NCBI GenBank assembly: GCA_004563195.1
Contig: SFTJ01000017.1
Coordinates: 1 to 57,766, forward strand
DNA length: 57,766 bases
DNA from: a bacterium
GTDB lineage: Bacteria; Bacteroidota; Bacteroidia; Bacteroidales; Muribaculaceae
Direction: 5' to 3'
Both the position numbers and the translations under genes were made by a program. Below the pieces are notes generated by a model. That model was not told the origin of the DNA. It searched no databases and saw only the letters and a list, made by a program, of their open reading frames with translations. The first letter of the stretch is position 1, and every line of letters starts with the position of its first letter. Below are positions 50,383 through 57,766 of this stretch, in pieces.

Positions 50383-52422
50383 ATGGCAATAAATGTATAT
50401 GAAAAGGCAGCTGATAATATAAGAATTTTAGCTGCTTCGATGGTAGAAAAGGCAAAGTCAGGACACCCCGGAGGTGCAATGGGCGGAGCCGATTTCGTGA
50501 ATGTGCTTTATTCAAAGTATCTGGTAACCGACCCTGCTGATCCCACTTGGATTTCTCGCGATCGATTCTTCCTCGATCCCGGACACATGTCGCCAATGCT
50601 TTACGGCGTGTTGGCTCTCACCGGCAAGTATTCGATGGAAGATTTGCAGCAATTCCGTCAGTGGGGTAGCGTCACTCCCGGTCACCCCGAGGTCGACCCT
50701 ATGCGTGGTGTTGAAAATTCATCAGGCCCTCTCGGTCAAGGTCATGCTATGGCTGTGGGAGCTGCGTTGGCCGAACGCTTCCTAGTGGCTCGATTTGGCG
50801 AAGTTTGGGCACATAAGACCTATGCATTTATCTCCGATGGCGGTATTCAAGAAGAAATATCGCAAGGTGCAGCCCGCATAGCAGGCTATTTGGGCTTGAG
50901 CAACCTTATAATGTTCTACGATAGCAACGATGTACAGCTTTCTACCGACTGCAATGAGGTGAGCAGCGAAGACACTGCAGCTAAATACCGCGCTTGGCAC
51001 TGGAATGTGATAGAAGTTGACGGTACCAGCGCCGATGAACTCTCGAAAGCCCTTGAGGCAGCCATCGCCGAAACCGAGCGCCCAACCATCATTATAGGCA
51101 AGACCATTATGGGCAAGGGCTGCGTTACAGCCGAAGGCGCAAGTTTCGAAGGAAAGTGCAGCACACACGGACAGCCGTTGAGCGCATCGGGTGCTTCGTA
51201 TGAAAAGACTGTAGAAAACCTTGGTGGCGATGTAAACGACCCATGGAAGATATTCCCCGAGGTGGCAGAGCTCTATGCCAAACGCGAAGCCGAGCTTAAA
51301 GCTATCGCGGCAGAGCGCAAAGCCGCTCAAGAGGCTTGGAAGCAAGCTAATCCCGAAGCAGCTCAAAAACTCCAATCATACATCGACGGCAAGTTGCCTG
51401 AAATAGACTACGCCGCTATTGCACACAAACCCAACATTGCCACCCGTGCCGCTTCGGCCGATGTGCTTGCAGTTTTGGGCGAAAAGGTGGGCAATATGAT
51501 AGTGTCGTCGGCCGACTTGGCTAACAGCGACAAGACCGATGCATTCCTCAAGAAAGTGGGAGCCTTCAAGCACGGCGACTTTAGCGGAGCATTCTTGCAT
51601 GCCGGTGTGGCAGAATTGACCATGGCCTCGATAATCAACGGTTTGGCCCTTCACGGAGGTGTGTGGGCAGCTTGCGCCACATTCTTCGTGTTCAGCGACT
51701 ATATGAAGCCCGCTATGCGTATGGCTGCTTTGATGCAATTGCCTGTGAAATATATTTGGACACACGATGCATTCCGTGTGGGAGAAGATGGCCCGACACA
51801 CGAACCGGTGGAACAGGAAGCACAAGTGCGTCTGCTCGAAGAACTGAAAAACCATGCCGGACGCAACAGTATGCTCGTGCTTCGTCCTGCCGACGCTGCT
51901 GAAACCACAGTGGCTTGGCAGATGGCAATGGAGAACACCGATACTCCTACAGCACTCATCCTTTCGCGTCAGAATATTAATGATGTGCCATCGGCTACAG
52001 ACAATCGTTATGAGGACGCCCAAGGCGCACGCAAGGGCGGCTACGTGGTGGTAAAGGATGAAAATCCCGATGTGGTGCTTGTGGGCAACGGCTCGGAAGT
52101 GTCGACTTTGGTAGCAGCCAACGAGTTGCTCAAGGCCAAGGGCGTGAAAGCACAGATAGTGTCGATTCCATCGCTCGGACTCTATTTCAATCAAGACCGC
52201 GCTTATCGCGAATCGGTGATACCAAGCAACAAGCCCGTATTCGGCTTGACTGCCGGACTTCCATCTACTTTGTATCGAGTGGTGGGAGCTAACGGAAAAG
52301 TATTCGGTTTAGACCACTTCGGAGAGTCGGCTCCCTACAAGGTGCTCGACGAAAAATTTGGTTTCACAGCCGATAAAGTGGCATCAGAAATCGAAAAATA
52401 CTTGTCCGACTATTCAAAATAA
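50383..52422 (+). CDS. tkt: transketolase
   Basis: Transketolase moves two-carbon units between sugar phosphates in the pentose phosphate pathway with ThDP and Mg2+. The 679-residue protein has KSGHPGGAMGGADF (residues 24-37), GPLGQGHAMAVGAALAERF, and a ThDP-binding segment around FISDGGIQEEISQGAA, FYDSNDVQL. The C-terminal half has HDAFRVGEDGPTHEPVEQ and LRPADAAET. The usual GDGE is GDG-like GG in SDGGIQEE, a common variant in this group. It is a single gene with its own promoter and codon use typical of high expression. Confidence 0.96.
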   Translation: MAINVYEKAADNIRILAASMVEKAKSGHPGGAMGGADFVNVLYSKYLVTDPADPTWISRDRFFLDPGHMSPMLYGVLALTGKYSMEDLQQFRQWGSVTPGHPEVDPMRGVENSSGPLGQGHAMAVGAALAERFLVARFGEVWAHKTYAFISDGGIQEEISQGAARIAGYLGLSNLIMFYDSNDVQLSTDCNEVSSEDTAAKYRAWHWNVIEVDGTSADELSKALEAAIAETERPTIIIGKTIMGKGCVTAEGASFEGKCSTHGQPLSASGASYEKTVENLGGDVNDPWKIFPEVAELYAKREAELKAIAAERKAAQEAWKQANPEAAQKLQSYIDGKLPEIDYAAIAHKPNIATRAASADVLAVLGEKVGNMIVSSADLANSDKTDAFLKKVGAFKHGDFSGAFLHAGVAELTMASIINGLALHGGVWAACATFFVFSDYMKPAMRMAALMQLPVKYIWTHDAFRVGEDGPTHEPVEQEAQVRLLEELKNHAGRNSMLVLRPADAAETTVAWQMAMENTDTPTALILSRQNINDVPSATDNRYEDAQGARKGGYVVVKDENPDVVLVGNGSEVSTLVAANELLKAKGVKAQIVSIPSLGLYFNQDRAYRESVIPSNKPVFGLTAGLPSTLYRVVGANGKVFGLDHFGESAPYKVLDEKFGFTADKVASEIEKYLSDYSK

Positions 52423-52497
52423 CAGTAAAATGATGCTTTTTTGAACCTTTTTTTTAAATAATTAAAAGGAATGCTCACTTATTTCAATAATTAATAT

Positions 52498-52505
52498 TAA
52501 ATTTG
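52498..52505 (+). promoter_or_regulatory. -7 box for the first OmpA-like gene
   Basis: TAAATTTG matches the consensus, 52 nt before the start at 52558. TTTC about 14 nt upstream may serve as a poor -33 element. Confidence 0.6.
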
Positions 52506-52557
52506 CATAGCATTTTGTGGAAATTATTAATCGATAGATAAACATTAAACAAAAATT

Positions 52558-53700
52558 ATGAAAAAGATTGCTTTAATTGTAGCTCTATGCTCAATGTTGG
52601 TTCCTTCTTTGAAAGCACAAGAAGTAACCTATGTAGAAGATCCTGCTCAAGGATATCTTTTCAACAAGTTTAAGGACAACTGGTTTGTCCAGGGCGAAAT
52701 TGGCGGAAACGTACTTCTTGGCCCGAACGACTCAAAGGTTGAAAGTTTTGGCGACCGTATAGGTTATGCATTCCAATTGTCAGTAGGTAAGTGGTTCTCA
52801 CCAATTATAGGTGCTCGCCTCGGTGCAGATGCATATCTCGCAAAGGGTGCTGCTCGCGGTTTGGGTAACGACCTTGGTCTTCGTCCTGACTTGGATAAGG
52901 CTGAAAATGCTATCACTCAAAACGCTTGGAACTTCGGTCCTACAGGTGATGTTTTGATTAACCTTACTAACTGGTGGTGTGGCTACAAGCCGGGTCGTGT
53001 TTACAATGCTATCTTCTATGCAGGTGCAGCTGTAAACTTCGTTTCTACCAAGGACGTTAAGGAAGGTGGCTGGTCGTTCGAAAACGGTGACTCTCACAAC
53101 CTTTCACTTCGTGTAGGTTTGTTGAACAAGTTCGCTGTTTCGAAGCACGTAGACATCCTTCTCGATATCCGTGGCGACCTCGTTCAAGAGCACTATGACA
53201 CAAATAACACCAAGAATGGTCTTTTGACAGCTCTCGTAGGTGTTGGTTACAACTTCGGCAAGACCGAATGGAACGCACCTATCACAGCCGTATGCCCAAC
53301 TTGGAAGTACACCGATGCTGAAGGTGATGCACTTGCTGCACGCTTGCAAGCTGCTGAAGCTAAGATTGCTGACCTCGAAAAGCAACTCCGCGACTGCTTG
53401 AACCGCAAGCCTGAAGTTGTTGAGGGTGTAAACACCAAGATTGTTAACGCAGTAGCTAACCTTATGAAGGAATCAAACGACAACTACATCCTCACCGGTT
53501 GGGCTGATAACTACACCGGTACCGACAAGATCAATGCTAAGCTTCGTAAGGACCGTGTAAACGGTGTTAAGAAGGCATTGGTTAGAAAGGGTGTTGAAGA
53601 AGGTCGTCTTGACGCTCAAATCAATGATGGTAACTTGACTAACTTCGGTGCTAAGAGCGCATCGCTCGACCGTGCCGTAACTATCCAAGTTGCAAAGTAA
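52558..53700 (+). CDS. OmpA-family outer-membrane protein (first of a tandem pair)
   Basis: A 380-residue protein with a signal peptide (cleaved near LKA-QEV), an N-terminal eight-strand-type beta domain (about 25-245: NWFVQGEIGGNVLLGPND, LSVGKWFSPIIGARLG, LTNWWCGYKPGRVYN), a short coiled segment (DALAARLQAAEAKIADLEKQ) and a C-terminal OmpA-like peptidoglycan-binding domain (about 290-380), with LTGWADNYTG and SLDRAVTIQ in place of the usual GxTD and RA-x-V blocks. It probably anchors the outer membrane to the wall. Strong codon bias suggests abundance. Confidence 0.9.
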   Translation: MKKIALIVALCSMLVPSLKAQEVTYVEDPAQGYLFNKFKDNWFVQGEIGGNVLLGPNDSKVESFGDRIGYAFQLSVGKWFSPIIGARLGADAYLAKGAARGLGNDLGLRPDLDKAENAITQNAWNFGPTGDVLINLTNWWCGYKPGRVYNAIFYAGAAVNFVSTKDVKEGGWSFENGDSHNLSLRVGLLNKFAVSKHVDILLDIRGDLVQEHYDTNNTKNGLLTALVGVGYNFGKTEWNAPITAVCPTWKYTDAEGDALAARLQAAEAKIADLEKQLRDCLNRKPEVVEGVNTKIVNAVANLMKESNDNYILTGWADNYTGTDKINAKLRKDRVNGVKKALVRKGVEEGRLDAQINDGNLTNFGAKSASLDRAVTIQVAK

Positions 53701-53718
53701 TTTTTAGATAATCATGGT

Positions 53719-53760
53719 ATTGAGCGTCTTGCTGAGTAATTGGCAAGTCGCTCAATATGC
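53719..53760 (+). terminator. terminator between the two OmpA-like genes
   Basis: ATTGAGCG-T-CTTGC (53719-53732) pairs with GCAAG-T-CGCTCAAT (53743-53756), 13 pairs and one T-T mismatch, then ATGCTTTT. The second gene may need its own promoter; no clear -7 box was seen in the remaining 50 nt. Confidence 0.7.
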
Positions 53761-53813
53761 TTTTAATACTTTATATTAATTAATAATTGTTGAAAGTCTA
53801 ATTATAATCTGAT

Positions 53814-55022
53814 ATGAAAAAATCAACTCTTATTGCAGCTCTAATGCTTTCTGTCGCATCGTTTGGAGCAAATGCACAAAGTGTTACCTATGCTGAAGAT
53901 CCATCACAGGGACTGCTTATCAATAATTTCCCAAACAACTGGTTTATCCAGGCTGAAGGTGGAGCCAATGTATTTATGAGCCCTAACGACACCAAGGTTG
54001 AGTCGTTTGGCGATCGTATCACTCCTTCGTTCCAACTTTCGGTGGGCAAGTGGTTCTCTCCGATATTCGGTTTGAGAGTATCAGGTAATGCATTTATGAT
54101 TAAAGGTGCTTCCGACGACCTTCATGTGGTGAGAGGCGATATGGCTTTGCGTCCCGACCTCGACTATGCTAAGGATGGCTATGTAGCTCAAAAGGCGTGG
54201 TTCTTCGGTCCTAATGCCGATGCTATGCTCAACCTCACTAATTGGTGGTGCGGTTACAAACCAGAACGCGTGTATAACGCAATCCTTTATGCAGGTGCCG
54301 GCGTTTATTTCCCATATGCTAAGGGTGGTAATACTTCTAACTGGCATGGCACAAATATGAAGCCATCGCTCCGTCCGGGCGAAGATTGGGTACACACCGG
54401 TTCAAGAGCTCTTAACACTCGCGTTGGTTTGTTGAACAAGTTTGCTGTTTCTAAGCACTTCGACGTATTGCTTGACGTTCGTTTCGACTACATCCAAGAG
54501 AATTTCGACGATATTGAGTACACTCGTAACGGTAACCTTAATGTGCTTGTTGGTGTTGGTTACAACTTCAATAAGACCGACTGGAAGGCTCCTGTCACAG
54601 CAGTATGCCCAACATGGAAGTACACCGATGCTGAAGGCGATGCACTTGCTGCACGCTTGCAAGCTGCTGAAGCTAAGATTGCTGACCTCGAAAAGCAACT
54701 CCGCGACTGCTTGAACCGCAAGCCTGAAGTTGTTGAGGCTATCACTGGCGTACAACGTAAGGTGGTAAATGCTGTTGCTGAGGTAATGAAGAATACCGAC
54801 AAGGAATATTTGCTTACCGGTTGGGCTGATAACTACACAGGTAACCACAAGATCAACACTCGCCTTCGCAAGGGCCGTGTAGCTACTGTTAAGGCTGCAT
54901 TGGTTAAGAAGGGCGTTGCTGAAAACCGTCTCGAAACTCAAATCAACGATGGTAACCTTACTAACTTCGGTGCTAAGTGTGCATCACTTGACCGTGCCGT
55001 TACTATCCAAGAAAAGAAGTAA
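53814..55022 (+). CDS. OmpA-family outer-membrane protein (second of a tandem pair)
   Basis: A 402-residue paralogue of the preceding gene with the same layout: signal peptide ending ANAQ, beta domain (NWFIQAEGGANVFMSPND, LSVGKWFSPIFGLRVSG, LTNWWCGYKPERVYN), coiled segment and OmpA-like C-terminus. The beta domain is clearly diverged and has extra loop residues around 165-190, whereas the linker is almost identical in DNA to the first gene. Expected in the outer membrane; the different loops suggest different surface exposure. Confidence 0.9.
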   Translation: MKKSTLIAALMLSVASFGANAQSVTYAEDPSQGLLINNFPNNWFIQAEGGANVFMSPNDTKVESFGDRITPSFQLSVGKWFSPIFGLRVSGNAFMIKGASDDLHVVRGDMALRPDLDYAKDGYVAQKAWFFGPNADAMLNLTNWWCGYKPERVYNAILYAGAGVYFPYAKGGNTSNWHGTNMKPSLRPGEDWVHTGSRALNTRVGLLNKFAVSKHFDVLLDVRFDYIQENFDDIEYTRNGNLNVLVGVGYNFNKTDWKAPVTAVCPTWKYTDAEGDALAARLQAAEAKIADLEKQLRDCLNRKPEVVEAITGVQRKVVNAVAEVMKNTDKEYLLTGWADNYTGNHKINTRLRKGRVATVKAALVKKGVAENRLETQINDGNLTNFGAKCASLDRAVTIQEKK

Positions 55023-55055
55023 TAAAGTCAAGAGATTTTTTAATCGAATATACAG

Positions 55056-55088
55056 AACCGAGTTACCTAAAAGTAGCTCGGTTTTGTT
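55056..55088 (+). terminator. terminator after the second OmpA-like gene
   Basis: AACCGAG and TAC (55056-55065) pair with GTA and CTCGGTT (55073-55083) around a short loop, followed by TTGTTGT. Confidence 0.7.
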
Positions 55089-55198
55089 GTGTTATGACAC
55101 AATAATTAGTTATAATTTTTTGCGAATTTCGGCAGTTGTAAATCGGTTGCAGTGTGGTTTTGATAGTAATATCAAGCAGAGTTTTATATGCGATGTGG

Positions 55199-55302
55199 TG
55201 GTTAAGCTGGAGACTATCAGCCTCCCCGAGGCTGTAGTTGTGTGGGGTCCGGGACACCACACCGGTCGCTTCGCTCCCTCTGTGTGGTGCTAACCATAAA
55301 TC
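55199..55302. repeat. 104-bp dispersed repeat, copy 1
   Basis: This 104-bp segment recurs at 55801-55904 at the same length. Both start TGGTTAAGCTGG and end GCTAACCATAAATC. Each holds two hairpins: AGCCTC/GAGGCT around CCC or TCC, and CACCACAC/GTGTGGTG around a GGTCGCTTCG loop. A further AGGCTGT-type hairpin half-copy lies at 55304-55319. No coding frame spans both copies. Confidence 0.8.
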
Positions 55303-55800
55303 TGCCTCTCCGAGGCTGTGCGGCGGTCATCGCGGAGGTGGTTTTAACTCGGATTTTCACAGATTTTGTGTGGTGGTTTTTAATACGGATTTTCACAGAG
55401 TTAAGCCTAGATTATCACAGTATTGTGTTCGTACGAGCCATATTTGTGATAATCGGTGGTTTTTAATTGCCGGACCGCCGCGTAGGTATCCAACCTGAAA
55501 GGTTGAATGCCGATGAGATAGCCCGACTGTTCTTAGCCGGGGTGGAGCGTTAGCGTAATCCCAGGAATACCCGTCATCAAAAGAAAAGCGTTTGAATGGA
55601 GCGAAAACATTCGTCGTGGCAAGTGATGTTCGCGTTCTTCTCTACGCATACGGTGGGGCGTCAAGATACCGAGGGTTTAGCTTCGCTCCACCCTCGGCTG
55701 CGAGCCACTCGCTCGGCTCGGGCATTCGACCTTTCAGGTCGTGCTGTTGTGTTATTTTACACGAATTTTCATGGAATTCGGCAGGGATTTTTCGGTGTTG
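55303..55800. other. non-coding stretch with REP-like palindromes
   Basis: No gene is supported here. CGGATTTTCACAGA occurs twice (about 55350 and 55389). CAACCTGAAAGGTTG (near 55489) and CGACCTTTCAGGTCG (near 55728) are related 15-nt palindromes sharing ACCT-TTC-AGGT. The text between them (GC-rich, with CTTAGCCGGGGTGGAGCG) has the look of dispersed intergenic repeats of Bacteroidales. Short frames up to 86 codons have no family features. Confidence 0.5.
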
Positions 55801-55904
55801 TGGTTAAGCTGGTGATTATCAGCCTCTCCGAGGCTGTATTTTGGGTGGGGCGGGGACACCACACCGGTCGCTTCGTTCCCTTTGTGTGGTGCTAACCATA
55901 AATC
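55801..55904. repeat. 104-bp dispersed repeat, copy 2
   Basis: Second copy of the repeat at 55199-55302, same length, differing at scattered bases, mostly in hairpin loops. The IS end begins 1 nt after it, so the IS either inserted at the edge of this unit or cut a longer repeat here. Confidence 0.8.
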
Positions 55905-55905
55905 A

Positions 55906-57766
55906 GAAAGTGTGTCATAAGCCAGTTATTCTGTGACGCAGATAAGTGGCAGCGCAGAGCTGTCGCTGTTCTGGCGAATGATTTGCGAGCATGAAAAAAT
56001 TTTGGGCGCCGGTGTGAATTTTTGCCAAATTTGCTTCAGTGTGCGGAGTAATGCGAATATAAGACCGTCTTGGGCCGTGAGTGGGCTGAGGATGACGCTT
56101 GCAGTTGGGCATGGCATCCCATCTGCTTGATGTTGCAGCCAGGCTATGTATTTTTTGAGGTTGTGCGCGATGGCACGTATCGCCAAGTCCATACGGCATC
56201 TGCGGCTTCCGAAGTGGCGGAAGCGTCGGTAGGCGCCAGCCCATTTGGTGTGGGCGAAGGTGGGCTCGACGTCTTTGGAGCGATTATACAGCAGGATCTG
56301 CCCGACGTCGCTATCAAGTTTTTCTCTGATCTGCGGCTTCAGGAGGTGCCATTCTTTTTTGCGTTTCACCTCGCGGTAGTCTTTGAGGTGTTTGCCGTGG
56401 CATTTCTCGCGGAACGGGCATGCGGCGCATTGGTCGGTGCGGTAGTATTCCTCTGTGTATGAAATTTCGCTTTTTTCCTGTGTCGATTCACGGATTTTCC
56501 GGAGTGTTCCGCCCGGGCACTTGAGCGAGCCGTCTTCCTGCTGAGGCATGTATTCGGCTTTGTATGTGTCGGGCGCAAAACGCGGGGAGCTTTCCTTGTC
56601 GTACATTGAGTATTTGAAGTACGGATCTATTTCTCTTTTCATGGCGAGGATGTAGTTCTCGTAGGAGCCGTAGCCGGCATCGGCGGCGAGCTTTGCGGGT
56701 GCGAACTGTTGGGGCAGCGAGTCAAGGAACATGGGGAAGGCGCTCAAATCGGTGGTCACGCCGAAAAGGTTGAACCACAGGATGAACTGCGACTGGGTCA
56801 TAAACTGTACGTTGTACATGGGGCGGCACTGCCCGGTGTGCATCTTGTCATCCTTGGGGTACATGGCAACGCTGTCCGGATCGGTGGATGCGGTCCCCGA
56901 TTTGTCGCCGCACATCTCGTCTCTGGTGCGGTAGTGGTCGGCTTTGTCGAGCCGTTCTGCGAGTTCCCTCTTGTCGGATGATGACAGGTCGAGATTCCCC
57001 TCTTACCTGCTCGGCTGACATATGCACTGAACGGTCTCGCTTCTTTTTGTTCCCTGTTTCATCTGAGTTTGCAGGGCTTTCATTGCCGTTGCTTGTCGGA
57101 CTTGAGTTGTCAGTGTCGTCATCGTGCAAGTCACCTCCGTCATCAGCAAGTCCTTCGGCATCCTCCTGCTGTGCACGGCGAGCATTCTCTACGATGGCCT
57201 TTATCTTGGCCGTGTTCTGCTCGGCATACCGGCGCTGTGTCTGAGCCCACACCAGTTTGGTGCGCGACGCGCGCGACTCCACGGTGGTGCCGTCTACATA
57301 CGTGCACTCCTCGAAGCTGACCATCCCCTCAGAAACCAGCGTCTCCACCAACTTTGTAAACAAGGAAACCGTTCGCTCATCCCCCAGATGCACGGACCGG
57401 AAACGGTTTATCGTGCTGAACGACGGGGCCTCGTAATTGGTAAACCACTGGCATACCGCATCCAGTCGGCACAAATCAGCGATGGGGCGGCAACCGTAGA
57501 TATTACGCGCATAAGCATACAACACCACTTTCAGCAACACACTCGGATGATAAGGCGGCGCTCCGCCTTCCTTATAGGTGGCCTCGACATCTCGCAGGTC
57601 GAGACCGTCTACGAAATTATTAATCACGCGCTGAACCGACAGCCTGGGGAACAACTCGTCATAGCCCGGAACGGGTATGAACATCGGTTTTTGTCGATAG
57701 TCTTTGAAATACATATAGCGATTGCCAAAAGGGGTTTATTATGCTATAAAGTTACTGATTATCAAC
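55906..57766 (-). mobile_element. IS1182-like insertion sequence (runs off the right edge)
   Basis: GAAAGTGTGTCA at 55906-55917 is the left terminal repeat, identical to the ends of the MITE at 46365-46462. The transposase gene lies inside on the minus strand. No TGACACACTTTC is found before the window end, so the other terminus is outside. Confidence 0.8.
55926..57714 (-). pseudogene. IS1182-like transposase, frameshifted
   Basis: The first frame (ATG 57714) starts MYFKDYRQKPMFIPVPGYDE, has LLKVVLYAYARNIYGCRPIADLC, and TYVDGTTVESRAS with the first catalytic Asp, then a low-complexity Asp/Asn linker. After MSAEQVR at about 57003 the frame is lost; family-like sequence NLDLSSSDKRELAERLDKAD resumes in the next frame, which carries LAADAGYGSYENY (second Asp), a CAACPFREKC zinc-like pair, and DVEPTFAHTKWAGAYRRFR (catalytic Glu). 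The shift lies at a run of four G (minus strand, 57000 to 56997), where three would keep the frame. It may be a dead copy, a programmed shift, or a sequencing error. Confidence 0.85.

Noticed and set aside
50354..50596. 80-codon minus-strand frame opposite the tkt start
   Set aside because: It is antisense to the conserved transketolase N-terminus and has no supporting signal.
55238..55498. short plus-strand frames through the 104-bp repeat region
   Set aside because: Three overlapping frames are equally open, none has a family feature, and they follow the hairpin repeats.

Overview
The window is about 57.8 kb of chromosome from a member of the order Bacteroidales, probably a gut Muribaculaceae- or Prevotella-like organism. 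The order-level call rests on several things seen directly: the Bacteroidetes promoter signature TAnnTTTG (often with TTTG 19-20 nt upstream), starts without Shine-Dalgarno sequences, a lipoprotein TamL, a Rho factor with a long disordered insertion, families typical of the phylum (DUF4494, DUF4886, DUF5106-like), a 29-codon COX24/AURKAIP1-type gene beside hup, and the SMR/Crp-Fnr style of the left edge. The family-level guess is inference. No tRNA, rRNA or CRISPR array was seen.

Layout. 1-2.2 kb: a Crp/Fnr regulator (cut by the edge) divergent from an SMR plus MFS efflux pair; its base and codon use differ from the rest and it may be acquired. 2.4-14 kb: housekeeping genes (tilS, a DUF4886 esterase-like protein, threonine aldolase, rho, a thioredoxin-like protein, ybaK, aroC, a TIGR01212 radical-SAM protein, a two-component system, def). 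14.2-20.7 kb, minus strand: ilvD-ilvB-ilvN-acyl-ACP thioesterase-ilvC, ended by a clear terminator. 20.8-27.1 kb, minus strand: a lysine/diaminopimelate operon (M20 deacylase, lysC, dapB, dapA, dapD, aminotransferase). 27-42 kb: a secreted Cys-protease-like protein, ruvX, tamL, a phosphatase, an AspT-type transporter, a gamma-glutamyl hydrolase/dipeptidase fusion, DUF554, rng, the COX24-like gene, hup, an acyltransferase/esterase pair and a YjjG-type phosphatase. 42.4-45.7 kb: a secreted 3-keto-glycoside-type cluster (Gfo/Idh/MocA, DUF1080, TIM-barrel isomerase). 45.7-47.2 kb: a four-helix-bundle gene between two opposed tandem-repeat arrays, a MITE and a broken yigZ. 47.4-55 kb: DUF4494, yggS, a FucP-type transporter, transketolase and two tandem OmpA-family genes. 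55-57.8 kb: a repeat-rich non-coding stretch and an IS1182-like element with a frameshifted transposase, running off the right edge.

The most interesting signal is in the leaders of the two biosynthetic operons. Upstream of ilvD there is a promoter, a 25-codon leader ORF in which 16 residues are Ile, Val or Leu, an 11-bp antiterminator whose first arm begins right after the leader stop, and an intrinsic terminator. Upstream of the lysine operon there is the same arrangement: a TTTG-20 nt-TATTTTTG promoter, an 18-codon leader ORF with four Lys codons, a nested antiterminator and a terminator. These look like two ribosome-mediated transcription attenuators, one sensing branched-chain amino acids and one sensing lysine, in neighbouring operons. 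Other points of note are four promoters placed only 4-5 nt before the start codon (predicted leaderless mRNAs), the repeat-array/four-helix-bundle locus, and a MITE whose ends match the IS at the right edge.
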